A DNA stretch of 64,000 nucleotides from Shewanella nanhaiensis (GTDB lineage: Bacteria; Pseudomonadota; Gammaproteobacteria; Enterobacterales; Shewanellaceae): NCBI RefSeq assembly GCF_019457885.1, contig NZ_JAHZST010000009.1:124001-188000 (forward strand), read 5' to 3'. A model generated the notes under the pieces. The model searched no databases. It saw nothing but the letters and a program-made list of their open reading frames with translations, and was not told the DNA's origin. Below, one piece after another: positions 17,432 through 26,516 of this stretch (position 1 is its first letter; each line of letters begins with the position of its first letter). A program made the position numbers and the translations under genes.

Positions 17432-18514
17432 GTGTCATACTTTATAAAGGACATAAGAGGCGGTAGTAGATTGGATCTCACAAAGCTAAATAAAATACCA
17501 AAAAAATCCTCCTTGCTACTTCAATTTGCAGGATTAGTCACGATAGCCACCTATGTACTCTATCGCATCATTATTAATGATTATGCACTAGCAGGCATTT
17601 TGACTCTGTCTATCGTACCTTTAGCAATCTCTATGTACTTAGAGTGGAACAACAGAGCTAATTTAATTCAGAAACAGCTCACACTTATCATTATCTGTAT
17701 TGCTATCAGTTATAGCTGCTTTACCCTAGGCTACAAAGGGCTGCTATACCTTTTCCCAACGATTTTTGTGATATTTTTTCTCTTTAATCTTAAAACCGCA
17801 CTGCTTTTATCCTTTATCTATAGCCTTGTTAGTTTACTGTTAGCACTGAATATCGAAGAGAGCCATGTAGTGATCCGTTACTCGATAGCCATATTGGATT
17901 GTTTAATATTTGGTGCCATCTTCTCTCATGTCGTGAATAAGCAGAAGCAAGCACTACTTTATTTTGCTAACACTGATGAACTAACGGGTGTTTACAACCG
18001 TAAACGCCTAATAAAAACATTGACCCTCCTACTTCAAGAGTACGCATTAAACGGCACTCAATCATCCATACTGCTACTCGATCTCGATCACTTTAAAAAA
18101 GTTAATGATAAATTTGGTCACCTCATTGGCGATGAAGTCTTACGTATAACAGCTCAAATCTTAAAAACACACACACCAGATGATGCTGAGGTGATTCGAT
18201 ATGGCGGCGAAGAGTTCCTTATCGTACTGGCTGGATTAGATATGGATCAGGCCTCAATAATTGCTCAGGTTTTAATTGAGAGAATATCAGCCTTGAAGAT
18301 CTCACAAATACAGGGAAATATAACTTGCAGTATAGGGGTTAATTCCCTCCCTGCTACCAACATAGATCAGTGGCTTGCCGATTGTGATAAAGCCCTTTAT
18401 CAGGCAAAATCAGATGGCAGAGATCGATATATCCTAGCACAAGAGCTTAAGCCTACTCATTACTCAAATAAGAAAGATTATGTGGATACAAAAAGAGTTC
18501 AACCTAACCAGTAA
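17432..18514 (+). CDS. Membrane diguanylate cyclase (GGEEF)
   Basis: A 360-residue protein with about six N-terminal membrane helices (residues 30-165) and a C-terminal GGDEF domain. The active site is YGGEEFLIVL, with DLDHFKKVND upstream, so cyclic-di-GMP synthesis is likely. The RxxD inhibitory site that usually lies five residues before GGEEF is absent (TPDDAEVIRY). The GTG at 17432 has no ribosome binding site; a TTG at 17471, preceded by AAGAGGCGG, is a credible alternative. The 3' end overlaps the next gene by 35 bases. Confidence 0.88.
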   Translation: MSYFIKDIRGGSRLDLTKLNKIPKKSSLLLQFAGLVTIATYVLYRIIINDYALAGILTLSIVPLAISMYLEWNNRANLIQKQLTLIIICIAISYSCFTLGYKGLLYLFPTIFVIFFLFNLKTALLLSFIYSLVSLLLALNIEESHVVIRYSIAILDCLIFGAIFSHVVNKQKQALLYFANTDELTGVYNRKRLIKTLTLLLQEYALNGTQSSILLLDLDHFKKVNDKFGHLIGDEVLRITAQILKTHTPDDAEVIRYGGEEFLIVLAGLDMDQASIIAQVLIERISALKISQIQGNITCSIGVNSLPATNIDQWLADCDKALYQAKSDGRDRYILAQELKPTHYSNKKDYVDTKRVQPNQ

Positions 18515-18899
18515 ACCACGAGGTTTTCACCTCATTACTGATGAAATCTTAAATGCTATCGAAGAGATAGCCTCATTACGAATAGGAGTTTTACACATTT
18601 TTATTCAGCACACTTCTGCAGCCCTAACCCTTAATGAGAATGCAGATCCTAGTGTTAGAGTGGATTTTGAGCGCTATTTCAATCGACTCGCCCCAGAGAA
18701 TGAAACTTACTACACCCACACCTACGAAGGCTCGGATGATATGCCAGCTCACCTCAAATCTAGCCTGTTAGGTGCATCACTTACCATTCCTATCACCAAC
18801 GGCACGTTAAATTTGGGTACCTGGCAAGGTATCTACCTGTGTGAAGCAAGAGATAGAGCAAGCTCCCGTCACCTCATAGCCACGATACAGGGTGAATAG
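18480..18899 (+). CDS. YjbQ family (UPF0047) protein
   Basis: A 139-residue protein of the YjbQ/UPF0047 family, recognisable by HIFIQHTSAALTLNENADPS, the Asp-Met-Pro-Ala-His segment (DDMPAHLKSSLLG) and the ending LGTWQGIYLCEARDR. Family members form trimers and some have weak thiamine-phosphate synthase activity; the true role is uncertain. It starts inside the cyclase gene (35-base overlap, different frame), so translation is probably linked. Confidence 0.9.
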   Translation: MWIQKEFNLTSKPRGFHLITDEILNAIEEIASLRIGVLHIFIQHTSAALTLNENADPSVRVDFERYFNRLAPENETYYTHTYEGSDDMPAHLKSSLLGASLTIPITNGTLNLGTWQGIYLCEARDRASSRHLIATIQGE

Positions 18900-18999
18900 C
18901 CTATCTATCACTTTCGGCTTAGATCTATCCGCTCTAACCTTTTCTTTCTTGCTCCTATTTACACTAAACAGAGGAGTTGGAGCGGTTGTTTTTTGTGTG

Positions 19000-19033
19000 A
19001 TACCGCGAAATAATTAAGTATCGATAGCGGTAT
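19000..19033 (+). promoter_or_regulatory. Inverted repeat in the leader of the flagellin-like gene
   Basis: ATACCGC (19000-19006) and GCGGTAT (19027-19033) are perfect 7-bp complements around a 20-base AT-rich loop. The right arm ends three bases before the GGAGG ribosome binding site (19036-19040) of the gene at 19046. It could be a leader hairpin that gates translation, or an operator. No regulator is known. Confidence 0.3.
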
Positions 19034-19045
19034 TCGGAGGCAAAA

Positions 19046-19732
19046 ATGAAACTGCCTACCACACAATCAAGCAGTCTGAGTAACCTTGAGCGTCTACAGG
19101 AGGAGCGACAGAAACTGCAGGAAAAGCTTTCAACAGGCCTTAAGATAAACCGAGCTGCAGACGATCCTGCAGGTTCACAAATAGCAAATAGACTAACCTC
19201 AAGCATCAATGCCGCAGATATTCGAACAAACAATGCCAGAGATCAGCAAAGCATCATCAATACCCAAGCTGGCCAATACGCCTCAATTACAGATAACCTA
19301 TTACGCGCTAGAGAACTAACCATACAAGCTGGCAATCCAGTTAATGATAAGCAAGCGATTCAAGCTGAACTTGACCAGCTTACCGAAGAGATTAATGTTA
19401 TTGCTGAGCGAGTATTGGGACAGAGCAACTTTATCCCCTCTTTAGATGCAAGTAACCCAAGTGCTGCACAAAGTGATATTGAAAGTGCCAGTGCAACAGT
19501 CGATGCTAACGCCAGCACCGCTGGTGCGCAAAGCCGTGGACTAGATAGTCAGATTAATAATTATCAGATAAGCAGCACCAATAACCAAGCTGCTCGCTCA
19601 AGAATTCAGGATACTGATTATGCACAATCGGCATCAGATCTTCTCAGAACCGAACTTCAATTGAAAATCGCAGTAATATTAAAGAGGGATGAAGAGGAGC
19701 GTAAAGGACTACTCCTCAATAAATTCGTTTAA
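19046..19732 (+). CDS. Solitary short flagellin-like protein
   Basis: A 228-residue flagellin homologue. The N-terminal D0/D1 region is typical (SSLSNLERLQEERQKLQEKL, STGLKINRAADDPAGSQIANRL, NDARDQQS-like NNARDQQSIINTQAG), and part of the C-terminal D1 is present (NYQISSTNNQAARSRIQDTDYA). The usual C-terminal D0 helix ending in Leu-Leu-Gly is replaced by a charged tail, KRDEEERKGLLLNKFV. No other flagellar gene is nearby. The start has a good GGAGG site. It may be a minor filament or junction-like protein, or a divergent relic. There is no frame-shift that restores a normal end. Confidence 0.75.
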   Translation: MKLPTTQSSSLSNLERLQEERQKLQEKLSTGLKINRAADDPAGSQIANRLTSSINAADIRTNNARDQQSIINTQAGQYASITDNLLRARELTIQAGNPVNDKQAIQAELDQLTEEINVIAERVLGQSNFIPSLDASNPSAAQSDIESASATVDANASTAGAQSRGLDSQINNYQISSTNNQAARSRIQDTDYAQSASDLLRTELQLKIAVILKRDEEERKGLLLNKFV

Positions 19733-19784
19733 TTTAAAATAGAAAGCCGCGAAAACTCATGCATACCAACCAACATCAAGCCCA

Positions 19785-22700
19785 CTACTCATCAATAGCT
19801 AAAGGCTTTAACAGTTCAAGCCAATCATCCCCTGTCATCTCTGTCAAATGCTGGGTTTCACTGTCATAGATACTTTGGGCCAGATTATACTTGCTCTCCT
19901 GCAATCTCTGAATGCGCTCCTCAACCGTATCTTTACAGATAAGTTTATACACAAATACAGATTTATTCTGGCCAATTCGGTAAGCTCTATCGCTTGCTTG
20001 CTGCTCAGCAGCAGGGTTCCACCAAGGGTCGGTATGAATAACCACATCGGCGGCAGTCAGATTCAATCCAGCTCCCCCTGCTTTTAAGCTAATAAGGAAA
20101 ACAGGGACCTCACAATTTTGAAAACGATTAACTAAACTCGCCCTATCTCGGCTTTTACCTGTAAGTTCAACATGGGGAATGGCTAAACTTTCAAGTAGCT
20201 CGGAGATTAAAGTTAACATACTGGTAAAGGAGGAGAAAATAAGTATACGCCTTCCATCTTCAAGCATGCTTGGAAGTTTATCCGCAAGCCAATTTAACTT
20301 ACCAGAATGTGTCACACCAGCGCTATTAGGCGATTGATTCTCCATCTTAGCGACCAGCTTCTGCCTTACATTCATCGAATGATTAGCCACTATATGTTCT
20401 GCGCTTTGCCCCTCTTCATCGGTTCTGTCTTCAACATGGGTTATCTTAAGCAGATCAGGATGACAGCATACCTGGCGTAACTTCAGTAAAGCATTACTGA
20501 TCGCTAGACGGTTACGCTTCATTCCTGAGAGTGAAACGGCCTTTCTTAGCTCCTCAGACATGGTTAAACGGATCGTTTCATACAGATCCCCCTGTACCTG
20601 AGTCAAGCTAATATATTCATTAATAACAGTCTTTTCAGGGAGTTCTTTCGCAACATCCGCTTTCATCCTTCTTAATAGGAATGGATTGATCCTCCGTACT
20701 AAAGCGCCACGAACCTCTTCATCCTCCTCCTTTTCAATTGGTGTCTGGTATAAACGATTAAACTGAGCTGAGCTGCCCAAAAAACCCGGCATCAAAAAAT
20801 TAAACTGAGACCATAGCTCGCCTAAATGGTTTTCAAGGGGAGTGCCTGTTAAACACAATTTATGGGACGATGACAAACTGCCAACGACCCTAGCGATGCG
20901 ACTGCGGGCATTTTTAATATTCTGCGCCTCATCCAGTACCACAAGATGAAAATGCGTATCGGCCCAAAATAGTGCATCTTGCTGAAGTGTGCCGTAACTA
21001 GTGATCACAACATCGGCTTGCTCTATCTGCTCAGCATTTTTATGTCGCTTAGTTCCTGACCATAAAAGCACGGATAAATCAGGTACAAAGGTCTGAGCTT
21101 CATGCAGCCAGTTCGCGAGTAAACTGGTTGGCGCAACGATAAAACAGGGCTTAGTTAGTCGACCAGACTCTTTCTCTATGAGTATACAGGCCAAAGTTTG
21201 GATTGTTTTTCCTAGCCCCATATCATCGGCTAAGATACCGGAAAAACCTTGTTTCATCAGAAACTGTAGCCAATTAACCCCCTCTTGCTGATACCCTCTC
21301 AGCTGAGCATTAAGCCCTTTAGGCGGCTTAGTAAAATGAGCTTTAGTGCCACTCTTGTCTAGGTAGGCATAGATCTTTTCCGCTTTTTTTCTGAGTGAAT
21401 CGCTGCCTAACCATTCAAATTCACCACCCACTTTAATTAAAGATAATTCAGCAATTCTAGTTAGCTGGTGCAATGGCAAGCTTACCGTATCATCAAGAGA
21501 TAGCGGTTTTTTATCATATAGCTCAACCAATACGGTTAAGATTTTTTTAATCCTTGCTGAAGGTAATGCAAGGCGCTCTCCACTATCGAGATCCATCAAG
21601 AATAGAGATTGACTATCAAGCTCTTCAACTCCCCCCTGACGAATAGCTTTAACTAAATAGGGCAACAGATTCACTTTCTCACCGTTAACCTCGACCCCTA
21701 TCTCTAAGTCAAACCAACTTTTATCATCTCCCTTACTCTGTACATCCCCATACCAACGCTCTGCATGGATCAATTCAAAGCAATTTTTAAGCCCATAATC
21801 TATCTGCCACCCCGCAAGGTATAATCGGCGAAGTAAGATCATCTGCTCACTTAACAGTGGGGGCAACATCCGGGTACCAGTGGGAAACATATCCCATACA
21901 GGAGATTCAAAACCTGAAGTTAATAGAGGAAAGTCAGCCAGTTGCACATTAAGCTCAGCCGTTTGCTTCATCACCTCAGGGGCATCGTAGGCGCAAGCAA
22001 ATATCTCATCCAAGCTGATACTCTGCTCTCCATGAACTAATGAGAAATTTGCCACCTCTAATGCGAACTCAGCCTGCTCAGACCACAAAAACTCAATTTT
22101 ATGTCGACGAATCGTTAAGCTAGGTGACCAGTCAATATCACTATTAAGTACCGGTTTATCTAGCTCCTCAGTTGTAGGGAGCAAAACTAAGCTCATGCTT
22201 GCCAGATCTAAGTAGGCTCGCTCATCAATTTTGATGAAGGAATCGGGATCAAAAAAGTCGTACGGATATTGAGTCTCAATAGTAAAAGGAACCTGCTCAC
22301 AATCTTTCCAAAAGCAGCGCTGAGTCGCACATAATGTTTTGATGAAGGTCAGTGAATTTAGCGCTTGAATATCAAGTGAAATCGCCTCCTGTTGAGCAGC
22401 TTTTTGCTGTTCATCCAAGGTTAATGACAAGGCTTTAAGTTCTGCCAACAGGTAAAGATCGGCTTGAGTGATATATTTAGGTTGTGCAGATTTAGTCGAA
22501 AACGCAAAGCCCATATCCCGTTTGATAGAATATCTGCCTTTCTTACTGATATAACCTTTATGGGCGGTAAGGTGTAAAGCGCCCTCATCGCTTAAGGAGA
22601 GCAGGTAAACAATACGATGACGGGCCATATTAGGATAGGGATCGAAACGCTGATTAAACTCAGTTTTAAGCAAGCGAATCGCAGTATCAGCACGCTTTTT

Positions 22701-23120
22701 CTCGCTTGGGTAAGGCGTTATCGCATCTTGTTTAGCGATATAGTCAATGGCTAATGCCGCGAGATGTTCACAGGGAGCTTGCTGCACGCATGAGCAGCGA
22801 CTATGTTCAGATCCAACTATCGGGCCAGCAGTCCAGTCGAGCTGGGTATCAATCAACTCGATATTCTGGCCATCTTCTAGCTCATCATGTTTATTTTCAG
22901 ATTTAAATTCACCGGATAACAGCCATGAGGAGTGATCAAAATGAACTAACTGCTCAGCTAACAGAAGCTGCATGCCATTAAAGATTGTTGCTTGACTAAA
23001 ATACGCTTCTAGCTTGACCAATGAGTTTGCCTTTCGTTCTCGTTGTTTACCTATCTTATGTTGCCCTAGAGCGACAAAAGAATTAAACCCAAAGCGAGAA
23101 CTATAGCACTCTTGCACCAT
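19785..23120 (-). CDS. SNF2-family helicase-like ATPase with SWIM zinc finger
   Basis: A large Swi2/Snf2 ATPase. The N-terminal third carries a SWIM zinc-binding motif (CSCVQQAPCEHLAALAID). The C-terminal half holds the helicase lobes: ADDMGLGKT (motif I), VVLDEAQNIK (II), LTGTPLEN (III), LISLKAGGAGLNLT (V) and SDRAYRIGQ (VI). Such proteins translocate on duplex DNA or remodel protein-DNA complexes; the bacterial role is poorly known. I chose the ATG at 23120 (1111 residues). The longest frame begins at a TTG at 23153. Confidence 0.9.
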   Translation of the reverse strand: MVQECYSSRFGFNSFVALGQHKIGKQRERKANSLVKLEAYFSQATIFNGMQLLLAEQLVHFDHSSWLLSGEFKSENKHDELEDGQNIELIDTQLDWTAGPIVGSEHSRCSCVQQAPCEHLAALAIDYIAKQDAITPYPSEKKRADTAIRLLKTEFNQRFDPYPNMARHRIVYLLSLSDEGALHLTAHKGYISKKGRYSIKRDMGFAFSTKSAQPKYITQADLYLLAELKALSLTLDEQQKAAQQEAISLDIQALNSLTFIKTLCATQRCFWKDCEQVPFTIETQYPYDFFDPDSFIKIDERAYLDLASMSLVLLPTTEELDKPVLNSDIDWSPSLTIRRHKIEFLWSEQAEFALEVANFSLVHGEQSISLDEIFACAYDAPEVMKQTAELNVQLADFPLLTSGFESPVWDMFPTGTRMLPPLLSEQMILLRRLYLAGWQIDYGLKNCFELIHAERWYGDVQSKGDDKSWFDLEIGVEVNGEKVNLLPYLVKAIRQGGVEELDSQSLFLMDLDSGERLALPSARIKKILTVLVELYDKKPLSLDDTVSLPLHQLTRIAELSLIKVGGEFEWLGSDSLRKKAEKIYAYLDKSGTKAHFTKPPKGLNAQLRGYQQEGVNWLQFLMKQGFSGILADDMGLGKTIQTLACILIEKESGRLTKPCFIVAPTSLLANWLHEAQTFVPDLSVLLWSGTKRHKNAEQIEQADVVITSYGTLQQDALFWADTHFHLVVLDEAQNIKNARSRIARVVGSLSSSHKLCLTGTPLENHLGELWSQFNFLMPGFLGSSAQFNRLYQTPIEKEEDEEVRGALVRRINPFLLRRMKADVAKELPEKTVINEYISLTQVQGDLYETIRLTMSEELRKAVSLSGMKRNRLAISNALLKLRQVCCHPDLLKITHVEDRTDEEGQSAEHIVANHSMNVRQKLVAKMENQSPNSAGVTHSGKLNWLADKLPSMLEDGRRILIFSSFTSMLTLISELLESLAIPHVELTGKSRDRASLVNRFQNCEVPVFLISLKAGGAGLNLTAADVVIHTDPWWNPAAEQQASDRAYRIGQNKSVFVYKLICKDTVEERIQRLQESKYNLAQSIYDSETQHLTEMTGDDWLELLKPLAIDE

Positions 23121-23269
23121 GACATCAGTTCTTTTAACCCAGTTATAAATCAAAAAATAATCAAGTAGGTCAAACAGCTAACCGATGGCTTATTTTAAGA
23201 ACAATCACATATAAATAAGTACAAATTTAGTGCATGCATTACAAGGTATTATACCCCACTCAAACGAAG

Positions 23270-24013
23270 TTAAGTTTCACTGTCTTTAGCTTTTCCAACG
23301 ATCCGCTTTTTACCTGAGAACATAGCAGAGATAATCCCCGCTTGATGCTTTCTCTCGGCGTATATCACAGCAATAACATGAACTAAAATTAACAGAATAA
23401 GAAAATAGGCTCCATAAAGGTGGATCTTACCCGCAATACTTTTATATGGCTTAATCTCATCTAACTTAGTTTTGTCTACACCGGTTTCATCATAAGGTTT
23501 AATACTGGCCGCATCCACGCCATCCTGTGCGATATACTCAGTAATAGTACTCCCAAATGGGGGATAGTAGATATCAGTCCCTGCTCGAAATAGCCCTGTT
23601 CCAAGAAGCGCGACTAACATCAGCATAATAACCATGACAGCTAATTTTCCCATAGGATTGTGCCCGATATATTGTGGGTTTTCTCCACGACCTAATGCTG
23701 ACTTATACTCCTTGATTGCTTTAAGGCTAGGTATATTGTGACTAAACCGGGCAAAGCGGCTACCAATAAAACCCCACAGGATCCTAAAGATAAGGTTACC
23801 AGCAAAAAGATAACCTATGACCACATGCAGCTCTTTTAACTTAATTTTGGCTTCCAGTGCATTAATACCTAAATCTTTACGAAACAGCATCAACAAGCCA
23901 ACGAATATCAAGCTAACAACCAGAATTAGATTAACCCAATGAAATATTCGGCTTGGTCTATCCCAGACCCGATAAGTTTTTAGCTCTTCACCTTGCTCAT
24001 TAGTTAACTTCAT
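23270..24013 (-). CDS. Cytochrome b561-like membrane protein
   Basis: A 247-residue inner-membrane b-type cytochrome with about four helices. Candidate haem-ligand histidines lie in RIFHWVNL near 24, LHVVIGYLF near 64, and IHLYGAYFLILL plus LVHVIAVIYAERKH near 198-212. Proteins of this type pass electrons between quinones and a c-type cytochrome partner, as in Ni/Fe-hydrogenase b subunits and CybB. No partner gene is adjacent, so the redox partner cannot be named. Confidence 0.87.
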   Translation of the reverse strand: MKLTNEQGEELKTYRVWDRPSRIFHWVNLILVVSLIFVGLLMLFRKDLGINALEAKIKLKELHVVIGYLFAGNLIFRILWGFIGSRFARFSHNIPSLKAIKEYKSALGRGENPQYIGHNPMGKLAVMVIMLMLVALLGTGLFRAGTDIYYPPFGSTITEYIAQDGVDAASIKPYDETGVDKTKLDEIKPYKSIAGKIHLYGAYFLILLILVHVIAVIYAERKHQAGIISAMFSGKKRIVGKAKDSET

Positions 24014-24104
24014 TTTGCTCCCCCCGCATACAGAAGTAATTTAATGGTTAGATATTACGCTTTTCTCTCTTTTTTACTGTTAAACATGATTCATAAAACA
24101 TGGT

Positions 24105-26333
24105 TTAACGTTTACTGAGTAATTCAAGCAGCGACGATTTAGTCATAGGTCGATAAAAATAGTAGCCTTGAACCGCCTCTATCCCAGCATTCTTAACAAA
24201 CTCTAGCTCCTCTTTGGTTTCAACGCCTTCGGCAATCACATGCAGCTCCAATGCATGGCTAAGTGTCGTAATGGCTTCAACTAACGCTTGTTGTTTTTTT
24301 GATATACCTGAGTCTTGAATAAAGCTCTTATCTATTTTGATCTGATCAATTGGAAAATGACTTAAATAAGATAAAGATGAATAACCGGTACCAAAATCAT
24401 CCACTGCAATTTTTATCCCCATCTCTCTTAGCGTATTAAGAGAATCGATGAGGTGGGTATGCTGCTTCATTAAAAGAGATTCTGTGATCTCTATGGTGAC
24501 CATCTCAAAAGGGAAAACATCACAGGTCAACTCTTTGGCAATATGCTGAATCGAATTAACTAGATTATCTTGTAGGGAGTGCGACCAAAATTCATACATT
24601 GATACATTAATCGATAAGCCAATATCCGGGGCTATATTTTGAAGCTCAATTAGAAATGACATCGCTTCCTGACGAACCCAATGTCCAATATCTACGATTA
24701 AACCACTGCTTTCAGCCAGTGCAATAAACTCATCCGTGGGTATAAACTGCCCTTCATCCTGCCACCTTAATAACACCTCTGCACGCACAATTTTATGAGT
24801 ATCAAGGCAGATAATAGGCTGAAAATATAGCTCAAATACGCTCGATTCTAGTGCTAACTTTAGTGATGTATGCATTTTTGCCGTATATTCAGCATTTTGT
24901 TGCATCTGTTCAGTAAAAAAATGAAAACAGTTCCTGCCCTCATCTTTTGAGATATACATGGCTTGATCAGCGCAGTTTAGTACTTGCTCCAAGCTCATCG
25001 CATCTTCAGGAAAACGAGCAATACCTATACTAATACTGGTTAAAACCTGTTTATCTCCTCCTAGGAGATAAGGAATCGACACAGCTTCATTAATCTCATT
25101 GGCTAGTAGCTGTAACTCGCTCTCCTTAACCATATCAGGCAACAAGAGTGCAAACTCATCACCGCCCAACCTTGCCAGTAGCGCACTCTCTTTAATACAG
25201 GCTTGGATACGTTTACACACAGCTTGCAGGAGTTGATCTCCTTTATCATGTCCTAAAGTATCATTAACTTGCTTAAAATTATCCAGATCCATCAACATAA
25301 AGCCAAAGCCTGGATTGAGTCTATCTGACTCTATTTCAGCACTCATGGCTTTAAACAGATGGTTACGATTCGCCAAGTGAGTTAACGAATCATAATTAGC
25401 TTGAAAATCAATAATCTCACTCGCCTTCTTCCGTTCACTTATATCACTAAAAAGCCATGAATAAAGGCGTTCATCAGATCCATTCTCTTTAAACACACTG
25501 ACTGTTAGATCAAGGTGAAAATACTCACCACTCGCTCTGCATCCAAGCAGTTCACCCTGCCAACTCTCTTTCAGTTTTAACTGGGCTAACATGGAGGTAA
25601 GCTTATGTCCCGAGGATTTAAAAAAGACCTTAGGCTCAAATAGGTGATATCTCTCTGGGGAGGTGTTTAGTGTCTGGTAAAAAGCTGGATTAGCATCGAG
25701 TATTGAACCCAACTGATTGGTTATCGCCATCGCCATGGGTAGATGATTAAATATATTGGCTGTCAGACGTTGAAACTGCAATGCTCTGCTACGCTCAATC
25801 GCCAAGCTTGCAAGACGCGCAGCTTCACTGATCAGCACGAGATCCATCTCTGTAGGAGACTTTTCTGTGTCATAGTACATAGCAAAAGTACCAAGTACCC
25901 TGTTTTCGCTATTTTTAATGGGTTCAGACCAACATGCTCGTAATCCTGCCGCTAATGGGAGCGCCTTGAAAGGCTCCCAATAGGGGTGAGTGCTGATATC
26001 TTCAACAATAACCCGCTCACCGCGAAAAGCTGAGGTTCCACAAGATCCCACCCCCTCACCGATCTCAATACCATGAATAGCTTCATTATAACTATCGGGT
26101 AGGTTGGGAGCTGCACCGGTTAACAAACGCTGTCCGTCATCACTAAGTAGCAAAATGGAACCTATCGTTCCAAGTTTCTCCTCCTCAATCAGTAAGACTA
26201 GTGAGTCCAAAACTTCATTTAAAGGCGACGCATCAAGCAACATTGCTAGAATAGAGCCATAACGCCTAACACTCATACTGGTATTGGTCAGACTGGGTAG
26301 GTCTGGAATTATGTAGTCGCGCTTTTTATTCAT
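24105..26333 (-). CDS. GAF-PAS-GGDEF-EAL cyclic-di-GMP protein
   Basis: A roughly 742-residue soluble signalling protein. The order is GAF (about 20-190), PAS (about 195-310), GGDEF (about 315-480) and EAL (about 490-740). The cyclase site is intact (RLGGDEFALLL) but lacks the RxxD inhibitory site. The phosphodiesterase domain has EVL instead of EAL in VRAEVLLRW, and keeps DDFGTGYSSL and the later Glu of IAEGVET. Both activities remain possible. The start at 26333 is chosen because GGAG lies just ahead of it; an ATG at 26345 is the longer option. It has no membrane segment. Confidence 0.9.
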   Translation of the reverse strand: MNKKRDYIIPDLPSLTNTSMSVRRYGSILAMLLDASPLNEVLDSLVLLIEEEKLGTIGSILLLSDDGQRLLTGAAPNLPDSYNEAIHGIEIGEGVGSCGTSAFRGERVIVEDISTHPYWEPFKALPLAAGLRACWSEPIKNSENRVLGTFAMYYDTEKSPTEMDLVLISEAARLASLAIERSRALQFQRLTANIFNHLPMAMAITNQLGSILDANPAFYQTLNTSPERYHLFEPKVFFKSSGHKLTSMLAQLKLKESWQGELLGCRASGEYFHLDLTVSVFKENGSDERLYSWLFSDISERKKASEIIDFQANYDSLTHLANRNHLFKAMSAEIESDRLNPGFGFMLMDLDNFKQVNDTLGHDKGDQLLQAVCKRIQACIKESALLARLGGDEFALLLPDMVKESELQLLANEINEAVSIPYLLGGDKQVLTSISIGIARFPEDAMSLEQVLNCADQAMYISKDEGRNCFHFFTEQMQQNAEYTAKMHTSLKLALESSVFELYFQPIICLDTHKIVRAEVLLRWQDEGQFIPTDEFIALAESSGLIVDIGHWVRQEAMSFLIELQNIAPDIGLSINVSMYEFWSHSLQDNLVNSIQHIAKELTCDVFPFEMVTIEITESLLMKQHTHLIDSLNTLREMGIKIAVDDFGTGYSSLSYLSHFPIDQIKIDKSFIQDSGISKKQQALVEAITTLSHALELHVIAEGVETKEELEFVKNAGIEAVQGYYFYRPMTKSSLLELLSKR

Positions 26334-26452
26334 TTTTCTCCGCATCTACAAGATATAGTTCTATTTTGATTCTACCTAAATGCAACCTCAATTCAAACAC
26401 AATTACTTACAATTGCCCACCAAGCCGTACAAATGTAACTTACTTATTACTT

Positions 26453-26482
26453 GCAAAAAAAACGAGGCTATCAGCCTCGTTT
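26453..26482 (-). terminator. Rho-independent terminator after the rRNA methyltransferase gene
   Basis: Perfect stem AACGAGGCT/AGCCTCGTT with a 3-base loop (26461-26481). Read on the minus strand it is followed by a run of eight T residues. It lies about 35 bases past the methyltransferase stop and upstream of the GGDEF-EAL gene, so it insulates the two. Confidence 0.85.
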
Positions 26483-26516
26483 TTCATAATTAACTAAATT
26501 AATATGGATTAAACAA

